Assembly (NCBI GenBank): GCA_946480565.1
Contig: CAMLKR010000174.1
Location: forward strand, 1 to 5,173
Length of the DNA: 5,173 nucleotides
Reading direction: 5' to 3'
Origin: an uncultured Arenimonas sp.
GTDB lineage: Bacteria; Pseudomonadota; Gammaproteobacteria; Xanthomonadales; Xanthomonadaceae
In this document: piece by piece, positions 1-5,142 of the stretch
Numbering within the stretch: position 1 is the stretch's first letter
Layout: every line of letters begins with the position of its first letter
The notes under the pieces: generated by a model
Seen by the model: only the letters and a program-made list of their open reading frames with translations
Database searches by the model: none
What the model was told of the DNA's origin: nothing
Program-made: the position numbers and the translations under genes

Positions 1-369
1 CGCATCACCGTGCAGTGCCGGCTGGCCGGCAACGTGCAGCCCGACACCGTGTGGACCTGGAACGCGATCGGAAAACGCCGGGGTGCCTGGAAGCTGGCCG
101 CCGACGCGCCGGAAAGCGCCAAGGGTTTCCTGCTCAACCATCTGATCTCGGACGTGCTGCCGAACAAGGATTACGCCAACGCCGACCCGGTGACCGGGCA
201 GGCGGCGTGGTTCGACCTGCGCGTGGCGATCCACAGGGCCGAGACCGCCGAGGTCTCGCTGCCGCAGTTCGCGCCGCTGGCGGCGGGGCCGGTGTCGGAC
301 GCTCCGCTCCGTTATGGCGCCGACTTCCGCAGCGCCCGCACCGCCGGTGGCGGCAAAGGAAAACCATGA
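1..369 (+). CDS. Molybdopterin oxidoreductase catalytic subunit, C-terminal part (DMSO reductase superfamily; DmsA/SoeA-like), left-truncated
   Basis: An open frame runs from the first base to the TGA at 367-369, giving 122 residues with no start inside the window, so this is the 3' end of a much larger gene (catalytic subunits of this superfamily are usually 700-1000 aa). The segment fits the C-terminal molybdopterin-dinucleotide-binding domain: it has the motifs VWTWNAIGKRRGAW (about residues 18-31 of the visible part) and NADPVTGQAAWFDLRV, followed by a short basic, Gly-rich tail ending GGGKGKP. The next genes encode a four-cluster Fe-S subunit and a DmsC-type anchor, which fixes it as subunit A of a three-part membrane molybdoenzyme. 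The catalytic residue ligating Mo, the N-terminal Fe-S site and any Tat signal lie upstream, so substrate and cellular side cannot be read. DMSO/S-oxide reductase and SoeA-type sulfite dehydrogenase are both possible; from memory of the family the motifs look closer to SoeA, but this is inference. Confidence 0.88.
   Translation, partial: RITVQCRLAGNVQPDTVWTWNAIGKRRGAWKLAADAPESAKGFLLNHLISDVLPNKDYANADPVTGQAAWFDLRVAIHRAETAEVSLPQFAPLAAGPVSDAPLRYGADFRSARTAGGGKGKP
356..361 (+). promoter_or_regulatory. Ribosome binding site of the Fe-S subunit gene
   Basis: AAGGAA lies five to six bases before the ATG at 366, inside the last codons of the preceding molybdopterin subunit. With the ATGA stop/start overlap it fixes this ATG as the start and implies translational coupling of the two genes. 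The same frame stays open upstream to position 15, but that part is only a shadow of the subunit A gene. Confidence 0.7.
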
Positions 370-1118
370 CCACGCTGCCGCCGCCGTCCAGGAAGAAGCT
401 CGGGCTGGTGATCGACCTCGACACCTGCGTCGGATGCCATGCCTGCGCGGTGTCCTGCAAGGAATGGAACGCGGGCGGCGTCGCCGGCCCGCTGACCGAC
501 GAGAACGCCTACGGCAAGGGTCCGTTCGGCGTGTGGTTCAACCGCGTGCACTCCTACGAAGTGGCGGCGACGCCGACCCAGCCCGCCACCACCCTGCACT
601 TCCCGCGCAGCTGCCTGCATTGCGACACGCCGGCCTGCGTCACCGTCTGCCCGACCGGCGCCAGCTACAAACGCGCCGAGGACGGCATCGTGCTGGTCGA
701 CGAGGACAAATGCATCGGCTGCAAGCTCTGCAGCTGGGCCTGCCCCTACGGCGCGCGGGAATACAGCGCGGTCGAGGGCGTGATGAAGAAGTGCACGCTG
801 TGCGTGGACCGGATCTACAACGAGACGATCCCGGAAGAGTCCCGCCAACCTGCCTGTGTGCAGGCCTGTCCCACCAAAGCGCGCCACTTCGGCGACCTGG
901 GCGATCCGGAGTCGAGGGTGTCGCAGCTGGTGGCTGAACGCGGCGGCGTCCCCCTGATGCCGGAGCTGGGCTATGCGCCGGTGAACCGCTACCTGCCGCA
1001 GCGGCCGCGGCGCGCCGGCTCCGGCGAAGGCGGCACGGCGTCCGCGTCCGTCGAGACGCTCGACACCGCCCAACTCAACCCGCTGCTGCGCTGGCTCGAC
1101 CGCGCCCTGAGTCGCTGA
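366..1118 (+). CDS. 4Fe-4S electron-transfer subunit of membrane molybdoenzyme (DmsB/SoeB-like)
   Basis: A 250-aa protein that would carry electrons between the molybdenum subunit and the membrane anchor. Sixteen cysteines form four complete cluster sets: C21/C24/C27/C31 (CVGCHACAVSC), C83/C86/C91/C95, C116/C119/C122/C126 (CIGCKLCSWAC), and C143/C146 with C164/C168. The third set has Cys at position 122, where NarH-type subunits carry Trp and a [3Fe-4S] cluster, so four [4Fe-4S] clusters are expected, as in DmsB. No signal peptide is present; such subunits fold in the cytoplasm with subunit A. The protein is longer than DmsB (about 205 aa): after residue 210 comes a Gly/Ser/Ala-rich linker and a final amphipathic segment NPLLRWLDRALSR. 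The ATG overlaps the previous TGA (ATGA, 366-369) and has a good ribosome binding site. The family assignment is very secure. Choosing between DMSO reductase subunit B and sulfite dehydrogenase SoeB is not; the N-terminal motif KLGLVIDLDTCVGCHAC resembles SoeB-type proteins as I recall them. Confidence 0.95.
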   Translation: MTTLPPPSRKKLGLVIDLDTCVGCHACAVSCKEWNAGGVAGPLTDENAYGKGPFGVWFNRVHSYEVAATPTQPATTLHFPRSCLHCDTPACVTVCPTGASYKRAEDGIVLVDEDKCIGCKLCSWACPYGAREYSAVEGVMKKCTLCVDRIYNETIPEESRQPACVQACPTKARHFGDLGDPESRVSQLVAERGGVPLMPELGYAPVNRYLPQRPRRAGSGEGGTASASVETLDTAQLNPLLRWLDRALSR

Positions 1119-1119
1119 G

Positions 1120-2085
1120 ATGCATCCGGCCTTCTCCGTCCTGCTCTTCACCACGCTTTCCGGCGCCGGCTACGGGCTGCTGGTCTGGCTGTGCGTGGTC
1201 ACCCTGCCGCTGCGCGGCAATGCGCTCTACGGCGACGGCGCCGTGTTCCTGCTGGCGCAGCTGGCGCTGGCGGCGCTGCTGGTATCGGCCGGCCTGCTCA
1301 GTTCGCTCGGCCACCTGGGCCAGCCGCAGCGGGCCTGGCGGGCGTTCTCGCAGTGGCGCAGCTCCTGGCTTTCGCGCGAGGGCGTGCTGGCCGTGGCGAC
1401 CTTCGTGCCGATGGGCCTGCTGGCCTGGGCGCTGACGCGGCCCTGGCGGGACCCCGCGGGAGGCTCCGCGCTGGGTGGACTCGGCACGTACAGCCTGGTC
1501 GCCGCCGCCGTGGGCGCGGTTCTCACGGTGGTCTGCACCGCGATGATCTACGCCTCGCTCAAGCCCATCCCGGCCTGGCGGCATTGGCTCGTCGTTCCCG
1601 GCTATCTCGCGTTCGCGCTGCTGACCGGCCTGCTGCTGCATGCGGCCACGCTGCCGCTGGCGGGCGGCGCGGCGCCGCCGCAAATGCTGGCGATCATCGC
1701 CGTGTTGGCCATCGGCGCGGCCGGGGTGAAGCTGGCCTACTGGCGGGCGATCGACCAACGCCCGCTGCCGGCCTCGCGCGCCAGCGCGCTGGGCCTGCCG
1801 GCGGAGCGCCAGGCGACGGTATTCGAACGTCCGCATACCGAAGCCAATTACCTGACCCGCGAAATGGGTTTCGTGCTGGCGCGGAAACATGCGGGCAAGC
1901 TGCGGGCGATCTCGCTGCTGCTGTTCGGGGGACTGCCCCTGCTGGCCTGCGCGCTGGCGTGGACCACCCCGGCCGTCGCGACGGCTGCAATGACGGTGGC
2001 TGCGCTGTGCGGATGGCTGGGGGCGCTGGTCGAGCGATGGCTGTTCTTCGCCGAAGCCAAGCACCTCGTCACTCTCTACTACTAG
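1120..2085 (+). CDS. DmsC-family molybdoenzyme membrane anchor subunit (DmsC/SoeC-like)
   Basis: A 321-aa integral membrane protein that anchors the A and B subunits and exchanges electrons with the quinone pool. About eight hydrophobic segments are visible, near residues 7-29, 41-63, 88-106, 122-144, 155-177, 188-207, 262-281 and 286-308, with a long polar loop at about 208-260. Family hallmarks are the start MHPAFSVLLFTTLSGAG, SLGHLGQPQRAWRAF, SQWRSSWLSREG, MIYASLKPI and the C-terminal AKHLVTLYY. His65 (GHLG) and Glu87 (SREG) fall at the same numbers as the E. coli DmsC residues linked to menaquinol binding. No heme-ligand pattern is evident, as expected for DmsC rather than a cytochrome b anchor. 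The ATG starts one base after the Fe-S gene's TGA, and no strong ribosome binding site is visible, so coupled translation is likely. It is the last gene of the operon. Family certain; reductase versus sulfite dehydrogenase undecided. Confidence 0.93.
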   Translation: MHPAFSVLLFTTLSGAGYGLLVWLCVVTLPLRGNALYGDGAVFLLAQLALAALLVSAGLLSSLGHLGQPQRAWRAFSQWRSSWLSREGVLAVATFVPMGLLAWALTRPWRDPAGGSALGGLGTYSLVAAAVGAVLTVVCTAMIYASLKPIPAWRHWLVVPGYLAFALLTGLLLHAATLPLAGGAAPPQMLAIIAVLAIGAAGVKLAYWRAIDQRPLPASRASALGLPAERQATVFERPHTEANYLTREMGFVLARKHAGKLRAISLLLFGGLPLLACALAWTTPAVATAAMTVAALCGWLGALVERWLFFAEAKHLVTLYY

Positions 2086-2086
2086 T

Positions 2087-2111
2087 GCAGGGCCGGACGA
2101 TCCGACCCTGC
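2087..2111. terminator. Hairpin in the convergent gap, candidate bidirectional terminator
   Basis: An 11-bp stem (GCAGGGCCGGA at 2087-2097 against TCCGACCCTGC at 2101-2111) closes a 3-base loop, CGA. It fills the 28-bp space between the stop of the anchor gene (2085) and the stop of hemC (2114). The only imperfect position, 2093 with 2105, is C/A in plus-strand RNA but a G/U wobble in minus-strand RNA, so the stem is effectively complete for hemC transcripts. Neither side carries a T tract, so it is not a textbook intrinsic terminator; position and stability are the support. Confidence 0.6.
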
Positions 2112-2113
2112 CC

Positions 2114-3022
2114 TCAGGGCAGCAGGGCGTCGGCGCCGCGGGCGACCAGCATGTCGGCGACCTGCTCGCCCAGCTTTTCGGGTTCGGACATCGGGCCGCT
2201 GGCGTAGCCGCGCACGGTCTGCCCGGTCTTCGCATCGCCGACCAGGCCTTCCAGCGAGATCCTTTCCTTGTTCAGGGTCGCGTACGCAGCGATGGGTACG
2301 TGGCAGCTGCCGCCCAGGGTGCGGGTCATCGCCCGCTCGGCGCTGACGCATGCGCGGGTCGGCGCGTGGTCGAGCACGGCCAGCAGGGCGTGCACCGCGG
2401 CATCGCCCTGCTTGCACTCGACCACCACGGCGCCCTGGGCCGCGGCCGGGATGAAACGGGGCGCCGTCAGCCGTTCGCGGATGCGCTCGCCCAGGCCCAG
2501 GCGCTGCAGGCCGGCGCAGGCGAGCACGATGGCGTCGTAGTCGCCCGCATCGAGCTTGGCGAGGCGCGTATTGACGTTGCCGCGCAGGTCCACCAGCACC
2601 AGGTCAGGACGGTGCGCGCGCAGCAGCGCCTGCCGGCGCAGCGACGAGGTGCCGACCTTCGCGCCGAACGGAAGCTCTTCGAGCGCCTCGTACTTCACCG
2701 ACACGAAGGCGTCGAAGGGATCGGCGCGCTCGAGGATGGCGGGCAGTTCGAACGGGCCGTCGAGCTCCATCGGCACGTCCTTGAGCGAGTGCACGGCGGC
2801 GTCGGCGCGGCCTTCCAGCATCGCCACCTCGAGCTCCTTCAGGAACAGGCCCTTGCCGCCGATCTCCACCAGGGGCTGGTCGATGGCCTGGTCGCCGCGC
2901 GTGGTCATCGGCACCAGCTCGACCTCGAGCCCGGGATGCGCCTCGCGCAGCTTCGCGGCGACGTGGTTGGTCTGCCAGAGGGCAAGGGCGCTCTCGCGCG
3001 TGGCCAGGCGGATGGTCGGCAT
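2114..3022 (-). CDS. hemC: Hydroxymethylbilane synthase (porphobilinogen deaminase)
   Basis: A cytoplasmic tetrapyrrole-pathway enzyme that condenses four porphobilinogen molecules into hydroxymethylbilane, the step before uroporphyrinogen III synthase (HemD). At 302 aa it has the usual length. Visible motifs in order: [13 protein letters not shown] with Arg9; TRGD (41-44); [13 protein letters not shown] (53-65); HSLKDVP with the catalytic Asp82; [10 protein letters not shown] with the substrate-binding arginine pair 129/130; [10 protein letters not shown]; and [11 protein letters not shown], whose Cys240 would bind the dipyrromethane cofactor (E. coli Cys242). One oddity is Ala195 in PAAAQGAV, where E. 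coli has Gly (PAVGQG). The ATG at 3020-3022 is supported by a strong GGGGGGAG ribosome binding site. It lies 14 bp after the AlgR-like gene, as in Pseudomonas, so co-transcription is likely. hemD does not follow: the next gene downstream is convergent, so hemC ends the transcript. Confidence 0.98.
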   Translation of the reverse strand: MPTIRLATRESALALWQTNHVAAKLREAHPGLEVELVPMTTRGDQAIDQPLVEIGGKGLFLKELEVAMLEGRADAAVHSLKDVPMELDGPFELPAILERADPFDAFVSVKYEALEELPFGAKVGTSSLRRQALLRAHRPDLVLVDLRGNVNTRLAKLDAGDYDAIVLACAGLQRLGLGERIRERLTAPRFIPAAAQGAVVVECKQGDAAVHALLAVLDHAPTRACVSAERAMTRTLGGSCHVPIAAYATLNKERISLEGLVGDAKTGQTVRGYASGPMSEPEKLGEQVADMLVARGADALLP

Positions 3023-3028
3023 CGTGTT

Positions 3029-3036
3029 CTCCCCCC
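3029..3036 (-). promoter_or_regulatory. Strong ribosome binding site of hemC
   Basis: On the minus strand GGGGGGAG directly follows the TGA of the AlgR-like gene, and its GGAG ends six bases before the hemC ATG. It is the best ribosome binding site on this strand, suggesting hemC is translated efficiently and independently of the regulator gene although transcribed with it. Confidence 0.7.
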
Positions 3037-3771
3037 TCAGAGATGTTTCAGGCGCTCGCGCAGCACCGGCAGGCAGCGCCGGCTGACCTCGAGCGGGCCG
3101 CCGCCGTGGCGCAGCACGGCGTGCACCTGGCCGTCGGGGCCGCGCCGGAGTTCGGCGAACTCGTCGCTGGCGACCAGACAGTTGCGGTGGATACGGATGA
3201 AGCGCTCGCCGAATTCCAGCTCGAGCGACTTCAGCGATTCTTCGATCAGGTCCTCGCCGCGCGCGTGGTGCACGACGACATATTTTTCTTCGGCCTGCAG
3301 GTAATGGATGTCGTCCACCGGGATCAGGCGCAGGCTGCCGCGAAGCCGCGCGCTGAGGTGGCTGCGGCGGCGCTCCGGACCGGCGGGCGGCATCGCGGGC
3401 AGCTGCTGGGCGGCGCGCTGGCGGCGGGCGCGCTCGAGCGCTTCCGCCAGGCGTTCGGGCCGGACCGGTTTCACCAGGTAGTCGACGGCTGCGGCTTCGA
3501 AGGCCGCCAGCGCGTGCTGGTCGAAGGCGGTGCAGAACACCAGGGCCGGCGGCGAGGCCAGGCCGGAAAGGTGCTGGGCGGCCTCGAGGCCATCCATCAC
3601 CGGCATGGCGACGTCGAGCAGCACCACGTCCACTGCAAGCGTTTCCGCCATCTCGACCGCCTCGCGGCCATTGCCCGCCTCGCCCGCGATCTCGTGGCCG
3701 CCGAGCTCGCGCACCAGCGCGGCCAGGCGCTGGCGGGCCAGCGGTTCGTCGTCGACCAGGAGCAGTTTCAT
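3037..3771 (-). CDS. algR: AlgR-like LytTR-family response regulator
   Basis: A 244-aa two-component transcription regulator. The receiver domain (about 1-115) has the acidic pair Asp7-Asp8, phospho-acceptor Asp53 in LLDVAMP, Thr81 in FCTAF and Lys101 in YLVKPVRPE. After a Pro/Arg-rich linker (about 116-136) comes a LytTR DNA-binding domain (about 138-242) with [33 protein letters not shown] and [12 protein letters not shown]. aeruginosa AlgR (248 aa) has the same layout and near-identical motifs, including the receiver end AVxYLVKPVR, and also sits directly before hemC; motif match and gene order together support calling it the AlgR counterpart. AlgR controls alginate, twitching and virulence genes in Pseudomonas; the targets here are unknown. 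Its partner kinase (AlgZ/FimS), upstream in Pseudomonas, is not in this window; an esterase gene lies 30 bp upstream instead. No clear ribosome binding site precedes the ATG. Confidence 0.93.
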   Translation of the reverse strand: MKLLLVDDEPLARQRLAALVRELGGHEIAGEAGNGREAVEMAETLAVDVVLLDVAMPVMDGLEAAQHLSGLASPPALVFCTAFDQHALAAFEAAAVDYLVKPVRPERLAEALERARRQRAAQQLPAMPPAGPERRRSHLSARLRGSLRLIPVDDIHYLQAEEKYVVVHHARGEDLIEESLKSLELEFGERFIRIHRNCLVASDEFAELRRGPDGQVHAVLRHGGGPLEVSRRCLPVLRERLKHL

Positions 3772-3801
3772 GGCGGAAGTATGCCCCAGGACGCGCCGGG
3801 T

Positions 3802-4473
3802 TCAGCCGGCCTGGAACCGCGCCTGCAGCCAGTCGCCCAGGTCCCGGACCTCGTCGGCGCAGACGCTGTGCGGCATCGGGTAGCTGTGCCAGTCCACGGC
3901 CACGCCCAGGCCGCGCATCAGGTCGCGGCTGCGGGCGCCAAGGCCTTCCGGGACCACCGGGTCATGGGCGCCGTGCGCCATGAAGACCGGCGTCGCCTTG
4001 CCGGCGCGGGTGGCTTCCGCTGCGGTCAGGTCGGCCATAGGCAGGTAGGTCGAAAGCGCGATGATGCCGCCGATGCCCGCCTCTCGGCGCAGCCCGGCCG
4101 CCAGCACGATGGCGCCGCCCTGGGAGAAACCGGCCAGCAGGATCCGTTCGTTCGGCACGCCGCGTTCGTTCTCGCGGGCGACCAGCGCCTCGACCTGGGC
4201 GATGGATTCGCGCACGCCCTGCTCGTCGGCGCGCTGCTCGATCGACAGGTCCCGGATGTCGTACCAGGCGCGCATGCGCACGCCGTTGTTGATGGTCACC
4301 GGCCGGACCGGCGCATGCGGGAACACGAAACGCAGCGCGGGCCAGCCGGGGCGCAGCAGCTCGGGCACGATCGGCGCGAAGTCGTGGCCGTCGGCGCCCA
4401 GGCCATGCAGCCAGATGATCGACCACTGCGGGGACGGGCCGGTTTGATGTTCGACGGTTTCGAGCAGGGTCAT
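3802..4473 (-). CDS. Carboxylesterase/phospholipase-type alpha/beta hydrolase
   Basis: A 223-aa serine hydrolase of the small carboxylesterase/lysophospholipase family (Pseudomonas fluorescens esterase II type; Abhydrolase_2), the usual length. Such enzymes hydrolyse short acyl esters, and some relatives act on lysophospholipids or acyl-thioester proteins; the natural substrate is not predictable. The catalytic triad is visible: Ser117 in the nucleophile elbow GFSQGG, Asp171 in GAHDPVVP and His202 in MPHSV. The oxyanion region is [12 protein letters not shown] (21-32), and [14 protein letters not shown] (51-64) is also typical. There is no signal peptide, so it should be cytoplasmic. An in-frame TAA lies a few codons upstream, making this ATG the only reasonable start, but no ribosome binding site is seen and a GC-rich hairpin ends ten bases before the ATG. 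It may be co-transcribed with the AlgR-like gene 30 bp downstream; a functional link is not evident. Confidence 0.95.
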   Translation of the reverse strand: MTLLETVEHQTGPSPQWSIIWLHGLGADGHDFAPIVPELLRPGWPALRFVFPHAPVRPVTINNGVRMRAWYDIRDLSIEQRADEQGVRESIAQVEALVARENERGVPNERILLAGFSQGGAIVLAAGLRREAGIGGIIALSTYLPMADLTAAEATRAGKATPVFMAHGAHDPVVPEGLGARSRDLMRGLGVAVDWHSYPMPHSVCADEVRDLGDWLQARFQAG

Positions 4474-4483
4474 GGGCGATGTT

Positions 4484-4516
4484 GGCGTGGCGGGCCTGCA
4501 TTATGCCCGCCGCGCC
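4484..4516 (-). terminator. GC-rich hairpin after the 181-aa heme-related gene
   Basis: A 12-bp stem with one mismatch on the minus strand (arms 4505-4516 and 4484-4495) encloses a 9-base loop, starting four bases after the TGA of the 181-aa gene and ending ten bases before the esterase ATG. Its position suits a terminator or attenuator separating the heme-handling genes from the esterase-algR-hemC group. It lacks a T tract. The loop region contains CATAAT on the minus strand (4500-4505), which resembles a -10 box, but no matching -35 hexamer was found. Function unproven. Confidence 0.45.
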
Positions 4517-4520
4517 GGAC

Positions 4521-5066
4521 TCATCGCGCCCAGCCGGGCATCGCCCAATCCGGGTCCATCGCCGGCGCACTGCGGCTGTTGCCGTCGGCGATGCGCTGGG
4601 CGCAGGCGCGTCCCAGCGGCGACAGCACCGCTTCGGCCGTGGCCAGGCCGACGCCCCCGCCGGCGTCGGAGACGGCGTGCAGCCGGAGTGCGCAGGCCTG
4701 CCAGTGGGGAAGCAGCGAACGTTTCGGGCGCCAGAAGCGCTGCGTGCCGCTGGCGTCCACCTGCACCGGGACGGTGGCGAGCAGGCGCTCCCAGGCGTGG
4801 AAATCGCTGTCGGGCAACAGGTACAGGCGCCAGCAGTCCCTGCCGGCCGCGTCCAGGAAATGCAGCGCCTCGTGCGGCCCATCGCTGTCGAGGCGGACAT
4901 GCGCGCACAGGGCGCGCGCGCGACGCCATCCGGTCAGCAGGTGCGGATCGGCCGGGGCGTGGAGGCAAAGCAACGGGCCCAGCGCGCCGAGCGCTTCAAC
5001 CGTGCAGGCGTGGATGCCGACAGCCTTGGCGTCCACGGAATGTGTCGCGGCCAGCAGCGGGGCCAT
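4521..5066 (-). CDS. Probable heme-handling protein with HemS/ChuX-like segment (hypothetical, 181 aa)
   Basis: A 181-aa protein without signal peptide or membrane segment, rich in Ala, Leu, His and Trp. The clearest segment is residues 67-98, ALHFLDAAGRDCWRLYLL followed by PDSDFHAWERLL. It follows the pattern of the HemS/HmuS/ChuX heme-utilisation fold (phe-phe-asp-x-x-gly, a basic/aromatic strand, then S-D-x-x-A-W/F-x-x-L). Residues 26-36 (LGALGPLLCLH) could match the family's LGxVMxLTRN strand only weakly. The length equals a single-domain ChuX/HutX-type protein, about half of full HemS (about 340 aa). The preceding gene appears to be hemP, which often neighbours such genes. These proteins bind cytoplasmic heme after import and deliver or store it. 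AGGA six bases before the ATG supports the start. The fold call is pattern-based: coding status is fairly sure, function moderate. The C-terminal third (about 130-181) matches nothing I recognise. Confidence 0.75.
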   Translation of the reverse strand: MAPLLAATHSVDAKAVGIHACTVEALGALGPLLCLHAPADPHLLTGWRRARALCAHVRLDSDGPHEALHFLDAAGRDCWRLYLLPDSDFHAWERLLATVPVQVDASGTQRFWRPKRSLLPHWQACALRLHAVSDAGGGVGLATAEAVLSPLGRACAQRIADGNSRSAPAMDPDWAMPGWAR

Positions 5067-5070
5067 GGCG

Positions 5071-5076
5071 ATTCCT
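5071..5076 (-). promoter_or_regulatory. Ribosome binding site of the 181-aa gene
   Basis: The minus strand reads AGGAAT here, with AGGA six bases before the ATG at 5064-5066. It supports this start and shows the gene has its own translation signal, consistent with its 76-bp distance from the hemP stop. Confidence 0.6.
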
Positions 5077-5098
5077 GGAAGAGCCGGCGGGGCTGGCG

Positions 5099-5115
5099 GC
5101 CGGACAGGTTCCGGC
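5099..5115 (-). other. Small hairpin between hemP and the 181-aa gene
   Basis: GCCGGA (5099-5104) and TCCGGC (5110-5115) form a perfect 6-bp stem with a 5-base loop in the 76-bp spacer after the hemP stop. It could slow read-through or shape mRNA processing, but a stem this short is common in GC-rich DNA. The rest of the spacer shows no recognisable promoter. Confidence 0.3.
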
Positions 5116-5142
5116 GGAGCGGGCGACCGGGGAGAGAGCCGG

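Noticed and set aside
312..1154. A 280-codon open frame on the minus strand opposite the Fe-S subunit
   Set aside because: It is antisense to a gene with sixteen canonical Fe-S cysteines, its product is low-complexity Arg/Ala/Gly-rich, and it matches no family. Long antisense frames are expected at this GC content.
1075..2235. A 386-codon minus-strand frame across the membrane anchor and the end of hemC
   Set aside because: It reads through two well-identified genes and the convergent gap and gives an Arg/Gln/Gly-rich product without domain signals.
2300..3304. A 334-codon plus-strand frame opposite hemC and algR
   Set aside because: It spans the junction of two conserved minus-strand genes, and its translation resembles no protein family; it is a GC-rich shadow.
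3741..3750. CGGTTCGTC, an 8/9 match to the AlgR box, at the start of algR, suggesting autoregulation
   Set aside because: It encodes the invariant Asp-Asp-Glu-Pro of the receiver domain on the minus strand, so the match follows from protein conservation.
4144..4171. Two AlgR-box-like sequences (CCGTTCGTT and GCGTTCGTT) 18 bp apart inside the esterase, resembling CCGTTCGTC
   Set aside because: Both are explained by codons for two Asn-Glu-Arg tripeptides in the esterase, each has mismatches, and they lie well inside a coding region about 370 bp from the algR start. Footprinting would be needed to revive the idea.
3962..4900. A 312-codon minus-strand frame overlapping the esterase and the 181-aa gene out of frame
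   Set aside because: The esterase frame has a full catalytic triad, and the 181-aa frame has a good ribosome binding site and a heme-family pattern. The overlapping frame is Arg/Pro/Ala-rich without motifs.
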